In this document: one piece after another, positions 16,637 to 25,361 of the stretch | How the letters are laid out: the number at the start of each line of letters is the position of its first letter | Position numbering within the stretch: position 1 is the stretch's first letter | DNA from: Acinetobacter lwoffii | GTDB taxonomy: Bacteria; Pseudomonadota; Gammaproteobacteria; Pseudomonadales; Moraxellaceae | DNA: 42,048 bases | Assembly: GCF_024129735.1 (NCBI RefSeq) | Contig: NZ_JAMXXK010000032.1 | Span: 1 to 42,048, forward strand | Direction of reading: 5' to 3' | The notes under the pieces: generated by a model | What the model was told of the DNA's origin: nothing | Seen by the model: only the letters and a program-made list of their open reading frames with translations | Database searches by the model: none | Program-made: the position numbers and the translations under genes

Positions 16637-17851
16637 ATGAATGCCCCTGCACAAATCCAGAAAGCGCAGTTTACGCAGGAAGCGTCGGCACTAAAAGGTG
16701 TAAAGCTGGATAAAAAACGTTTTGGCTGGTTGCTCAGCCCAGGTCTGCCTGTAATCGGAATGGGAATTCTGGCCGGTTATCATTTTGGTCCCAAAGCTAC
16801 TCAAAAAATCTTTGCGATGGGCGGGCCTTTATTACTGCATGTAATCATTCCGACATTGGACACATTGATTGGCGATGATGCCAATAATCCAAATGATGAG
16901 CAGATCAAGGCACTGGTTAACGATCCTTATTATGACCGCATTGTAAAAGCATTTATTCCCTTGCAAATGGCAGCCAATGCCTTTGCCGGCTATGTCGTAA
17001 GCCGCCCGAATGTGTCTTTGCTGGATCAGATACTGCTTGGAGTTTCTATGGGTGCGATTAATGGTGTGGGGGTGAATACCGCACATGAACTCAGCCATCG
17101 TCCCCAGAAAAAAGACCATTACTGGTCTCATGCCAGCCTGATGCCTTTGGGCTATAACCATTTCCGGATTGAACATCCTTATGGACACCATAAACGGGTA
17201 GCCACGCCTGAAGATCCGGCATCTTCGAAAATGGGTGAATCTTTTTACCGTTTCTGGCCACGTACCGTAATAGGCGGATTAAAATCTGCAATCCGGATTG
17301 AAAAAAGACGGCTCGAGCGTAAAGGCCTGAAATTCTTTAGTCAGGAAAATGAGCTGTTTCATGGTTGGGCCATGAGTGCCGGTTATCATGCCTTGATGCT
17401 AAAGGCGTATGGCAAGAAAATTATTCCTTATACATTGACACAGGCATTTTATGGCGTCAGCCTGTTTGAGATTGTGAATTATATTGAACACTATGGACTA
17501 AAACGCGGACAGAAAGCGGATGGCAGTTATGAGCGAACCTTGCCGGAGCATAGCTGGAATAACAATAATATCGTGACCAATCTGTTTTTATACCAGTTAC
17601 AGCGCCATTCTGACCATCATGCTTTTCCAAGCCGGCCATTTCAGGCATTGCGGCATTTTGATGAAGCGCCAGAATTACCGAGCGGTTATGCAACCATGTT
17701 GATTCCCGCCTTGATTCCACCTTTATGGTACAAAATCATGGATCAGCGGGTATATCAGCATTATCAGGGCGATTTAAGCAAGGCCAATATTTTGCCTTCC
17801 AGGCGTGCCAAGCTGTTTAAAAAATTTGGTGTAAAAGACTCTGCAGCTTAA
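16637..17851 (+). CDS. alkM: alkane 1-monooxygenase (AlkB/AlkM type)
   Basis: A 404-residue integral-membrane di-iron hydroxylase that oxidises the terminal carbon of alkanes to 1-alkanols, with electrons from rubredoxin and its reductase (not in this window). Histidine boxes are present: NTAHELSHR (about 148), EHPYGHHKRVATPEDPAS (about 178-195) and LQRHSDHHAFPSRPFQALR (about 322), plus NYIEHYGL. Hydrophobic helices lie mainly in the first 150 residues and around 245-275. The start is supported by AAGGAAGG upstream. The divergent AraC-type gene and the downstream acyl-CoA dehydrogenase fit alkane degradation. Chain-length range cannot be read safely from the sequence. Confidence 0.96.
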   Translation: MNAPAQIQKAQFTQEASALKGVKLDKKRFGWLLSPGLPVIGMGILAGYHFGPKATQKIFAMGGPLLLHVIIPTLDTLIGDDANNPNDEQIKALVNDPYYDRIVKAFIPLQMAANAFAGYVVSRPNVSLLDQILLGVSMGAINGVGVNTAHELSHRPQKKDHYWSHASLMPLGYNHFRIEHPYGHHKRVATPEDPASSKMGESFYRFWPRTVIGGLKSAIRIEKRRLERKGLKFFSQENELFHGWAMSAGYHALMLKAYGKKIIPYTLTQAFYGVSLFEIVNYIEHYGLKRGQKADGSYERTLPEHSWNNNNIVTNLFLYQLQRHSDHHAFPSRPFQALRHFDEAPELPSGYATMLIPALIPPLWYKIMDQRVYQHYQGDLSKANILPSRRAKLFKKFGVKDSAA

Positions 17852-17864
17852 TGAATTAAAAAAT

Positions 17865-17892
17865 AAAAATGCGCCGACAAAGGCGCATTTTT
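17865..17892. terminator. bidirectional terminator between alkM and acyl-CoA dehydrogenase
   Basis: AAAAATGCGCC and GGCGCATTTTT form an 11-base-pair hairpin around GACAAA. The stem is A/T-rich at its base, so it works in both directions for the convergent genes. Confidence 0.9.
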
Positions 17893-17905
17893 TGATGAAT
17901 TCTGC

Positions 17906-19729
17906 CTAGAACCAGTCGGCTTGCATATTCAGGCAAGTATCATCCAGATTCATCAGTAATTTGGCCTGATGCTCAATTTCAGGGAGTTCCCAACGAATAA
18001 AATATTGAGCTGCCTGAATTTTCCCTGCCAGAAAAGTCTGATCTTCTGCCTGCGAAGATGTGCCAAACTTGAGTTGAGCCTGATTCGCCATTTCCAGCCA
18101 TAGCCAGGACAGGATGGTTTTGCCCATCATATCCAGATACAGGCCTGAATTGGCCAAAGCTTCGCTGACTTTGCCTTGATGCAAGGCCTGGCCTAAAATC
18201 TGTGTAGTCTTTTGCACAGTGGCAAGATGCTGTTTATAGATCTTTGCGAGTTCCACTATCTTAGGTTCATGAATCTCTGACAAGGTCTTCTGGATGCGCT
18301 GCATGAGCAGATTGAGCCCTTTGCCATTATGCTGCCAGAGTTTACGTCCCAGCAGATCCAGAGATTGAATGCCGTAAGTTCCTTCATGAATCGGATTGAG
18401 CCGGTTATCACGGTAACATTGCTCCACCGGATATTCACGAGTATAACCCGCGCCGCCCAGGACCTGAATAGCCAGATCATTGGCTTTCGGACCATAGGCA
18501 GAAGGGAAAGATTTGACCACCGGGGTGATGAGATCAAGCAGAATTGCACTATCTTCATCTTGAGCTGCCTGAAGTTCATCAATTAATCGGGCTGCAAATA
18601 AGCAAAGTGCCAGCGAACCTTCTACATATGACTTTTGCGCCAGTAGCATGCGTTTGACATCGGTATGTTCAATGATATTTACTGGTTTCGAGTCAGGTGT
18701 TTTTTCATGAACTGGCCGGCCTTGCGGACGGTTTTTAGCATAATCCAGAGATTCCAGATAGCCACGATAACCAATCATGGCTGCGCCCAGACCGACACCC
18801 ACACGTGCTTCATTCATCATCTTGAACATATATTTTAAGCCATGACCGGGTTCACCAATTAAATAGCCTAAGCAATTATCATTTTCTCCAAAGCTTAAAA
18901 CTGTAGATGTAGTACCTCGATAGCCCATTTTGTGCAGTAAGCCAGCCAGCTGTACATCATTAGCTTCACCGAGTGAACCATCCTCGTTGGTTTTGAATTT
19001 TGGTACGATAAACAGGGAAATTCCTTTCACGCCTTGCGGCGCATCCTGAATCCGCGCCAAGACCAGATGCACAATATTTTCGCTAATGTCCTGATCGCCA
19101 CCCGAAATAAACATTTTCTGGCCTTTAATTTTATAAATTCCATCTGCCTGAGGAATGGCTTTAGTGGTCAGATCGCCCAAAGAGGAACCTACATTCGGCT
19201 CGGTCATGGCCATGGTGCCGGCAAAGCGGCCACTCAACATATGTGGTAGGAATATCTGCTTTTGTTGTGGGGAGGCAAAAGCCTGGATCAGGTTCGCCGC
19301 AGCGGCTGTTAGAAAAGAATAAGCCACGGTGGACGGATTGGCCGACATGAAGTACGCATTGCAGGCCATATTCACCAAAGTAGGCAGTTGCATGCCACCA
19401 TCTGCATAATCATGCTGGGCGCAAAGCAGGCCGGCATCGGCAAACTGTTGCCAGGCTGTCTTCACTTCATCAATGGTTTTGACCTGTTTTCCATCAAAGT
19501 TCGGTTCTTGTTGATCAGCTTTGGCATTATGCGGCGCAAAATAATCAGTCGCGATACCTTTTGCCGTTTCTAGAATACTGTCGAAAGTATTTTTGTCATG
19601 ATCCTGATAGCGTTGCAGTTTAGTCAGCGCTTCAAGTTTGAATACGTCATAAAGTTGGAAATGAAGATCTTTATCATTAATCAGTTGGGTCACGGTACTG
19701 TCCTGAATGTGCAATCCTTGAGATAGCAT
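17906..19729 (-). CDS. long acyl-CoA dehydrogenase (DmdC-like, with extra C-terminal domain)
   Basis: A 607-residue acyl-CoA dehydrogenase, about 200 residues longer than the basic enzyme. It keeps FAGTMAMTEPNVGSSLGDLTT (about 170-190), FMFISGGD-type flavin contacts (KMFISGGDQD), the variable loop with RPQGRPVHEKTPDSKPVNIIEHTDVKRML, and the catalytic-Glu motif NPIHEGTYGIQ (about 455). An added C-terminal helical domain (about 480-607) resembles the methylthiopropionyl-CoA/long-chain dehydrogenase group. The frame begins at TTG 19732, but ATG 19729 is the likelier start; no good ribosome site is seen. It converges with alkM, and the GlxA-type regulator is divergent. It probably acts in beta-oxidation of alkane-derived acyl-CoA; the exact substrate is unknown. 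Confidence 0.9.
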   Translation of the reverse strand: MLSQGLHIQDSTVTQLINDKDLHFQLYDVFKLEALTKLQRYQDHDKNTFDSILETAKGIATDYFAPHNAKADQQEPNFDGKQVKTIDEVKTAWQQFADAGLLCAQHDYADGGMQLPTLVNMACNAYFMSANPSTVAYSFLTAAAANLIQAFASPQQKQIFLPHMLSGRFAGTMAMTEPNVGSSLGDLTTKAIPQADGIYKIKGQKMFISGGDQDISENIVHLVLARIQDAPQGVKGISLFIVPKFKTNEDGSLGEANDVQLAGLLHKMGYRGTTSTVLSFGENDNCLGYLIGEPGHGLKYMFKMMNEARVGVGLGAAMIGYRGYLESLDYAKNRPQGRPVHEKTPDSKPVNIIEHTDVKRMLLAQKSYVEGSLALCLFAARLIDELQAAQDEDSAILLDLITPVVKSFPSAYGPKANDLAIQVLGGAGYTREYPVEQCYRDNRLNPIHEGTYGIQSLDLLGRKLWQHNGKGLNLLMQRIQKTLSEIHEPKIVELAKIYKQHLATVQKTTQILGQALHQGKVSEALANSGLYLDMMGKTILSWLWLEMANQAQLKFGTSSQAEDQTFLAGKIQAAQYFIRWELPEIEHQAKLLMNLDDTCLNMQADWF

Positions 19730-19807
19730 CAAGACTAGCAGTTGCTTTTATTGAGGAGGATTGTCAATAATGACATGAATCGGGTGAAAAGTGACAAATA
19801 AAAAAAT

Positions 19808-20788
19808 ATGCAAGATGTGGTGATTTTAGGCTTTGATGGGGCACTGGCTTCGGCCATTACGGGCGTGGTCGATTTATTTGCCATGGCTGGCGTAAGCTGG
19901 AACCGGATCCAGCAGCAGGATGTACAGCGCCTGTTTAAGGTGAGTATCGCCAGTCCGGATGGACACCCGATTCGGTGTATCAATGGGCTGCAGTTGCAGG
20001 CACATGTTTCTTATCAAGAGATTCAAACTGCAGATATTCTGGTGGTACCGACCATCGCTGCACCAATTCAGGATGTATTGCAACAAAATCCAGAACTGAT
20101 TCATTTTTTAAAATCTGCACATGCAGATGCGACTTTAATTGCAGGAAACTGTACCGGAAATTTTTTTCTGGCAGAAGCAGGCATTTTAGATGACCGAGTT
20201 GCAACAACGCATTGGGGTTTTCAGGAAATGTTCCGTTCACGCTATCCTAAGGTGAAACTGAATGCCGATCTGATGATTAGCCGGGATCAGAATATCTATT
20301 GTGCGGGTGGAGGCCTGGCCTGGTTTGACCTGGGTTTGCATCTGATTGAGCGCTTGTATGGCTTTGAGGTGGCCATGCAATCGGCTAAATCTTTCGTAAT
20401 TGATTACCGCCGTGATAGCCAGTTGTCTTATTCATTGCTGAATATTGGCCGGCCGCACCATGATGAACTGGTACAAAAAATCCAGAACTGGCTAGAGCAG
20501 CATTTTCATGAAGATTTTAGTTTGAACCAGCTGGCAGAGCAGTTTAATGTGACTGGCCGGACCCTGATTCGACGCTTTAAACAAGCCTTAGACATACCGC
20601 CCAATCAGTATCTACAAGCGATCCGGATTGAGGCTGCCCGTAAACGACTGGAAGAAACCGATCAAGCTGTGGATGTGATCATGCAAAATGTCGGCTATCA
20701 GGATCCAAGTTCATTCCGCCGTTTATTTCATAAAAAAACCGGTCTGACGCCGTTGGAATACCGGCGCCGGTTTAGCCGACGCTTTTAA
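19808..20788 (+). CDS. GlxA-family AraC-type regulator with DJ-1/PfpI domain
   Basis: A 326-residue regulator. The N-terminal half (1-185) is a class I glutamine amidotransferase-like DJ-1/PfpI fold (DVVILGFDGALASAITGVVDLF, ADILVVPTI, AGNCTGNFFLAEAGILDDRVATTHW, which keeps the Cys at the nucleophile elbow). The C-terminal half has two AraC helix-turn-helices (FSLNQLAEQFNVTGRTLIRRFKQ, then VDVIMQNVGYQDPSSFRRLFHKKTGLTPLEYRRRF). Members such as GbdR, ArgR and CdhR sense amines or amino-acid derivatives; the ligand here is unknown. It is divergent from the 607-residue dehydrogenase by 78 bases, which suggests it controls that gene. GTCA-ATAA-TGAC (19766-19777) in the gap is a small palindrome. 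Confidence 0.88.
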   Translation: MQDVVILGFDGALASAITGVVDLFAMAGVSWNRIQQQDVQRLFKVSIASPDGHPIRCINGLQLQAHVSYQEIQTADILVVPTIAAPIQDVLQQNPELIHFLKSAHADATLIAGNCTGNFFLAEAGILDDRVATTHWGFQEMFRSRYPKVKLNADLMISRDQNIYCAGGGLAWFDLGLHLIERLYGFEVAMQSAKSFVIDYRRDSQLSYSLLNIGRPHHDELVQKIQNWLEQHFHEDFSLNQLAEQFNVTGRTLIRRFKQALDIPPNQYLQAIRIEAARKRLEETDQAVDVIMQNVGYQDPSSFRRLFHKKTGLTPLEYRRRFSRRF

Positions 20789-20794
20789 AAGCGC

Positions 20795-21997
20795 TTAATG
20801 AGAAGGCTGTACTTTTCCCACTTTACGGCCATGCAGAAGGTAATACCAAACCAGGCAGCTCAGGGTGAGCAGCGCCGAGAACAGATAAAGCTGACGATAA
20901 CCAATCTGATCCAGCAGCATACCCAGGAAATAAGGGCCAAAACCAAGACCGGCATCCAGGGCAATAAAGAAGGTTGAGGTAGCAAGCCCCATACGCTGCA
21001 ATGTCGTACTTTTCACCGCAATGGTTTGACACACTGACTGGATATTACCAAAACCAAAACCAAGCAAGGCAGCACTGGCAAGTAACATCACAGAGTTTTG
21101 CGCCTGACTGAGGAGTAATATCCCCAGTGCCATAATCACAATGGCAGGATAGATAATGATATTTTCGCCTTTACGGTCCATGAGCGGGCCGGTAAAAGGA
21201 CGCGAAAGCAAAATGGCAAAAGCATACATCAGGAAGAAAAAAGATGCTGCTTCGACCAGATTAATTTCTTTGGCATAAAAGTGAATAAACGACAATATGC
21301 CTGAATAAGAAGTAGCCACCAGCAGTACAATCAGTGCAATCGGTAGCGCATTCGGTTCAATATACTGAGCCAGTTTGCTGGTGCTTTGCGAAGTAGAGGC
21401 TGCTGACGAATGACTTGCCTTAAGGCGTGGTGGCTGGATAAACAGTCCACAGATCAGGCAGCTGAGCGCAACGATACTGGTAAAGATGAAAATTACCTGA
21501 TAATTAAAATTTGTCATCAGCCAGATTCCGGCAAAGGGACCAATCGCTGTGCCGAGGGTGCTGCTCATGCTGAAATATCCAATTCCTTCACCACGTCGTG
21601 TGGCAGGAATGGTCTGTGCAATCACTGTACCCAGTACAGTAGAAGCCATACCCATCATAAAGCCATGTATCAGACGGATGCCTAGTAAAACTTCCAGCTT
21701 GGCCGGAATCATATACAGTCCGGAAAAGAGTAGGAAACCAGTCAGGCCAATGACAAGCGTATTTTTTAGGCCCAGACGATTCAGTAATTTTCCGATCAAT
21801 AAGCGTCCGAATAGGGTGCCGACAATAAACAGACCTGATACCAGACCGGCTTGTGCAGTCGAAGCCCCTAGCTCAGCCACTGAGTAGCCGACAATCACAA
21901 TCACCAGTAAGTAGAACACCAGAACCAGCTGGAAATTCACCAGACTGATCAGGATAAAATTGGGCGTCCATAAAGGCGCTTCTTGTTCTTGGCTCAT
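20795..21997 (-). CDS. MFS transporter
   Basis: A 400-residue major facilitator with 12 predicted hydrophobic segments. The loop 2-3 motif appears as GTLFGRLLIGKLLNRLGLKNTLV (about 60-80) and its second-half repeat as LLSRPFTGPLMDRKGENIIIYPAIV. HGFMMGMASTVLGTVIAQTIPATRRGEGIGYFSMSSTLGTAIGP is typical of drug-efflux-like MFS proteins of the DHA1 type. Its start overlaps the stop of the MarR gene by four bases (ATGA), so they are translated together. Efflux of a toxic small molecule under MarR control is the likely role; the substrate is unknown. Confidence 0.9.
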   Translation of the reverse strand: MSQEQEAPLWTPNFILISLVNFQLVLVFYLLVIVIVGYSVAELGASTAQAGLVSGLFIVGTLFGRLLIGKLLNRLGLKNTLVIGLTGFLLFSGLYMIPAKLEVLLGIRLIHGFMMGMASTVLGTVIAQTIPATRRGEGIGYFSMSSTLGTAIGPFAGIWLMTNFNYQVIFIFTSIVALSCLICGLFIQPPRLKASHSSAASTSQSTSKLAQYIEPNALPIALIVLLVATSYSGILSFIHFYAKEINLVEAASFFFLMYAFAILLSRPFTGPLMDRKGENIIIYPAIVIMALGILLLSQAQNSVMLLASAALLGFGFGNIQSVCQTIAVKSTTLQRMGLATSTFFIALDAGLGFGPYFLGMLLDQIGYRQLYLFSALLTLSCLVWYYLLHGRKVGKVQPSH

Positions 21998-22437
21998 TGA
22001 GGTCTGTCCTGAGATGAGGGATATAACTGCTGAATGAGTTGCATCAAGGTATTTTTACTGCCTTCAAGATCATCTGATTCAATGTGCTCAAGCAACTGAT
22101 CTTCAAATGCATCGATCTGTTTGGAACACATCGCAAAGGTCTCAATTCCTTGCTCACTCAACTTGAACAGCTTTTGACGCTTATCTTCAGTTTCGAGTTG
22201 GGCAATCAGATCGAGTTCAACCAGTTGCTGAATCCGCTTAGTAATACCGGGCTTGGATACATTGAGATAACTGGAAATATCTGCCAGCGTGCATTGTTGC
22301 TTTGACTGGATGACGTATAACACCTGCCATAAGGAATAATTTAATTGAGATGACAACAAGATCGTATTGATCTCATCGCTCATCAGTCGTGCGCAGCGTA
22401 ATAACAGCGTACGAAGTCGGGGAGATTCGGAAAACAT
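21994..22437 (-). CDS. MarR-family transcriptional regulator
   Basis: A 147-residue winged-helix regulator. The DNA-binding core is QQCTLADISSYLNVSKPGITKRIQQLVELDLIAQLETEDKRQKLFKLSEQG (about 57-108), with helix 5 and 6 of the dimer interface at the C-terminus. It is the first gene of a two-gene operon with the MFS pump. The palindrome at 22442-22462 covers its own 5' region, so autorepression relieved by a pump substrate is probable. The usual ribosome site is lacking just before ATG 22437. Confidence 0.9.
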   Translation of the reverse strand: MFSESPRLRTLLLRCARLMSDEINTILLSSQLNYSLWQVLYVIQSKQQCTLADISSYLNVSKPGITKRIQQLVELDLIAQLETEDKRQKLFKLSEQGIETFAMCSKQIDAFEDQLLEHIESDDLEGSKNTLMQLIQQLYPSSQDRPQ

Positions 22438-22441
22438 ATGG

Positions 22442-22462
22442 TTAGTTAACCTGGGTAACTAA
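22442..22462. promoter_or_regulatory. probable MarR operator
   Basis: TTAGTTA (22442-22448) and TAACTAA (22456-22462) are perfect inverted arms with a seven-base spacer, five bases upstream of the marR start. Size and position fit a MarR-dimer site. Confidence 0.65.
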
Positions 22463-22702
22463 ATTTAGGCCTAATTTACGCCTGTTTTATCTAAAGCTCA
22501 AGAGGAGAGTTTTAAAAATTATTCAGAGTAATATTTTCTTTATCAGCAAAAGTTACATAGTTTAACCTGATTAAAAAATAATCAACAAAAGACTACATAC
22601 TTTTTATAACAGCCACGCCTAAGCTAGCCATGTCACTAGAAAAATTCATGACTTAAAAATTGAAGGGCAAAGATGCCAAATAACAATGCATAGGTGAAGC
22701 TT

Positions 22703-24148
22703 ATGACTCTGGGTTTAACTGCATTAGAGTTAGCACGAATACAGTTCGCCTTTACTGTATCTTTTCATATCATTTTTCCGGCAATTTCTATTGGCTTGGC
22801 CAGCTTTCTGGCCATTCTGGAATGGCGCTGGCTCAAAACCCAAAACCCGATTTTTCAGGATCTATTCAAATTTTGGGTGAAAATTTTCGCTGTGGCATTC
22901 GGGATGGGCGTCGTCTCTGGTGTGGTCATGAGCTACCAGTTTGGAACCAACTGGAGTGAATTTTCCCGGGTGGCAGGAAGTGTGACTGGGCCCTTGCTGG
23001 CTTATGAAGTTTTAACCGCCTTCTTTTTAGAAGCCGGATTCTTGGGCATCATGCTCTTTGGATGGGGTCGAGTGGGACCAAAGGCGCACTTTTTCTCAAC
23101 CTTGATGGTTGCGATAGGAACCTGTATTTCCATGTTCTGGATTCTATCGTCCAATAGCTGGATGCAGACCCCACAAGGCTTTGCGATTGAAAATGGCCTG
23201 ATTGTTCCGCAAGACTGGTTTGCCATCGTGTTTAACCCATCTTTCCCTTATCGTCTGGCCCATATGGCCATGGCTGCCTTTCTGGTTTCCGCCTTACTGG
23301 TCGCTGCTACAGCCGCATGGCATCTAATCAAAGGCCGTCGTGATGCACTGGTCAAGACTTCATTTTCCATGGCGATGTGGCTGCTTCTGGTACTCGCGCC
23401 CTTACAGGTCATCGTCGGTGATATGCACGGTATTAATACCCTTGAACATCAGCCAGCCAAACTTGCAGCCATGGAAGGGCACTGGGAAACCAATCATGAC
23501 GAAGGCATGCCCTTATATCTCTTTGGTATTCCAGATATGGAGGCCGAAGAAACCAAATATGCAGTCGCAATTCCCAACTTGGGTAGCCTGATTCTAACCC
23601 ACTCGATGGATGGAAAGGTTACAGGACTTAAAGACTTTGCGCCTGAAGACCGGCCGAATTCGCTGGTGGTGTTCTGGAGCTTCCGGATTATGGTCGGACT
23701 CGGCGTATTGATGCTGTTACTGGCGTTATGGGGAGCGTGGGCACGTACCCGTGGTCGCTTTTATGAGTCCCGTGCATTGCACCGATTTGCCCTGATTATG
23801 GGACCTTCCGGATTTATTGCCATGCTTGCGGGATGGTTTACCACAGAAGTCGGCCGTCAGCCTTGGGTAGTCTACGGCATCATGCGAACCAAGGATGCAT
23901 TGTCTCCGGTTTCCGCTGAACAGGTGGGGCTGACCCTGATTATTTTTGTAGTTGTCTACTGTGTGGTATTTGGTATCGGAATTTACTACATGTTGCGCCT
24001 GATGCACAAAGGCCCGGATTTTATTCATACCCGACCAGATCATGAATCAGATAGCGATGTGGTTCAGGCCTCGCATCGACCATTAAGTAGTATTCGCGAA
24101 CGTATCGAAGAAGTTCCTGAACAACCGGATCAGGAGGACAAAAAATGA
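22703..24148 (+). CDS. cioA: cyanide-insensitive (CioA/CydA-type) quinol oxidase subunit I
   Basis: Subunit I of a bd-type terminal oxidase that oxidises ubiquinol and reduces oxygen to water without pumping protons. The 481 residues include ARIQFAFTVSFHIIFPA (haem b595 His), WRWLKTQNPIFQDLFKFWVKIFAVAFGMGVVSGVVMSYQFGTNW, FLEAGFLGIMLFGW, NSWMQTPQGF and the quinol-site TTEVGRQPWVVYGIMRT. The Q loop is short, which groups it with CioA rather than the E. coli CydA. The frame opens at GTG 22694, but AGGTG before ATG 22703 sets the start. It overlaps cioB by four bases (ATGA). The 265 bases upstream are AT-rich and must hold the promoter; I see no clear Anr/FNR box. Confidence 0.93.
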   Translation: MTLGLTALELARIQFAFTVSFHIIFPAISIGLASFLAILEWRWLKTQNPIFQDLFKFWVKIFAVAFGMGVVSGVVMSYQFGTNWSEFSRVAGSVTGPLLAYEVLTAFFLEAGFLGIMLFGWGRVGPKAHFFSTLMVAIGTCISMFWILSSNSWMQTPQGFAIENGLIVPQDWFAIVFNPSFPYRLAHMAMAAFLVSALLVAATAAWHLIKGRRDALVKTSFSMAMWLLLVLAPLQVIVGDMHGINTLEHQPAKLAAMEGHWETNHDEGMPLYLFGIPDMEAEETKYAVAIPNLGSLILTHSMDGKVTGLKDFAPEDRPNSLVVFWSFRIMVGLGVLMLLLALWGAWARTRGRFYESRALHRFALIMGPSGFIAMLAGWFTTEVGRQPWVVYGIMRTKDALSPVSAEQVGLTLIIFVVVYCVVFGIGIYYMLRLMHKGPDFIHTRPDHESDSDVVQASHRPLSSIRERIEEVPEQPDQEDKK

Positions 24149-25149
24149 TTGATTTATCATTAATCTGGATTGTGATTATTGGTTTGGGTGTATTGATTTA
24201 TACCATTCTCGATGGTTTCGATCTGGGCATCGGCATCTTGTTTCCTTTCTTTCCGCATCAGGATGAACGTGATGTCATGATGAATACCGTGGCTCCGGTC
24301 TGGGATGGCAATGAAACCTGGATGGTACTGGGTGGTGCAGGGTTATTTGCAGCTTTCCCACTTGCTTACTCGACCGTACTCTCGGCACTGTATATGCCAA
24401 TTATTCTGATGGTGATTGCCTTGATTTTCCGCGGCGTGGCTTTTGAGTTCCGCTTCAAGGCCAACCGCAGCAAACATTGGTGGGATAAAGCCTTTATCGG
24501 TGGTTCTGCGATCACCAGTTTCCTGCAAGGCATGATTTTAGGCGCTTATATTCAGGGCATTGAAACTCGAAATGGTGTCTATGTTGGTGGTGGTCTGGAC
24601 TGGCTCACTCCATTCAGCATCTTCACCGGAATCAGTGTGGTGGTGCTCTATGCGGCATTAGGCTGTGGCTGGCTGATCTATAAAACCGGAGATGACTTAC
24701 AGGATCGAATGTTTAAACTGATGCCTAAGCTGATTATTGCTTTGTTGATCATATTGGGTGCTGTCAGTATTTATACGCCGTTGACCCATCCACAGATTGC
24801 CGAACGCTGGTTTAGTCAGCCACAATTTACCTATTTTATGCCCGTTCCAATTCTGGTTCTGCTGTTTACCTGGCTGGCCTTACGTGCCTGTAAAAGACGC
24901 AGTGAATTAGGTCCATTTACCTATATGCTGGTTCTGGTTTTCCTCGCTTATACCGGATTCTTGATCAGCCTATGGCCATATATTATTCCGCCGAGCGTGA
25001 CCATCTGGCAGGCAGCAGCGCATGAAAATAGCCAGCTATTTGCCTTGATTGGTGCCTTGATCCTGATTCCTATTATTGTGATTTATACCGGTATGTCCTA
25101 TTGGGTATTCCGGCATAAGGTCAGGGTCGGCGATGATGGCTATCATTAA
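24145..25149 (+). CDS. cioB: CioB/CydB-type quinol oxidase subunit II
   Basis: The partner subunit of the bd-type oxidase: 334 residues, eight or nine hydrophobic segments. YTILDGFDLGIGILFPF (about 16-30), MNTVAPVWDGNETWMVLGGAGLFAAFPLAYSTVLSALY (about 48-85) and IFRGVAFEFRFK are the highly conserved CydB blocks; SLWPYIIPPSVTIWQAAA lies near the C-terminus. AGGAGGACA before ATG 24145 and the ATGA overlap with cioA show tight co-translation. The stop codon overlaps the AAGGAG site of the next small gene. Confidence 0.95.
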   Translation: MIDLSLIWIVIIGLGVLIYTILDGFDLGIGILFPFFPHQDERDVMMNTVAPVWDGNETWMVLGGAGLFAAFPLAYSTVLSALYMPIILMVIALIFRGVAFEFRFKANRSKHWWDKAFIGGSAITSFLQGMILGAYIQGIETRNGVYVGGGLDWLTPFSIFTGISVVVLYAALGCGWLIYKTGDDLQDRMFKLMPKLIIALLIILGAVSIYTPLTHPQIAERWFSQPQFTYFMPVPILVLLFTWLALRACKRRSELGPFTYMLVLVFLAYTGFLISLWPYIIPPSVTIWQAAAHENSQLFALIGALILIPIIVIYTGMSYWVFRHKVRVGDDGYH

Positions 25150-25158
25150 GGAGTAGTC

Positions 25159-25266
25159 ATGAAAGGCAAACAGGTATTATGGTTTGTAGGATTATGGCTG
25201 GCAGGATTTTTAACGCTGGCCCTGATTGCTGGTGCATTCCGCTTTCTGGTGCATTTGGCTTATTAA
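25159..25266 (+). CDS. small CydX/DUF2474-like membrane subunit
   Basis: A 35-residue ORF too short for many gene finders. It has an AAGGAG ribosome site overlapping the cioB stop, begins MKGKQVLWFVGLWLAGFL, has a single transmembrane helix and ends FRFLVHLAY. Such small proteins (CydX in E. coli, DUF2474 behind many cio operons) stabilise the haems of bd oxidases. The position and W-x2-GLW-x-AG pattern fit this role; I prefer the DUF2474 assignment because the operon is cio-type. It is followed at once by a terminator. Confidence 0.85.
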   Translation: MKGKQVLWFVGLWLAGFLTLALIAGAFRFLVHLAY

Positions 25267-25296
25267 ATTAGTAAAACTAAAAAAATGAAAAAATGA

Positions 25297-25332
25297 AAAA
25301 AGTGATCTGAATGTCCTGATCACTTTTTATTA
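25297..25332 (+). terminator. terminator of the cioAB operon
   Basis: AAAAGTGATC (25298-25307) and GATCACTTTT (25318-25327) pair around a ten-base loop, with a T-rich tail. The A-rich 5' flank also suits termination of the convergent nuclease gene. Confidence 0.85.
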
Positions 25333-25361
25333 TTTGCCATTTATCTTTGATAAAACCAAAT

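Noticed and set aside
18861..18872. Copy of AAATAGCCTAAG inside the 607-residue dehydrogenase gene as a regulatory site
   Set aside because: It encodes part of the conserved segment CLGYLI and may be coincidental; I count it but do not assign a site.
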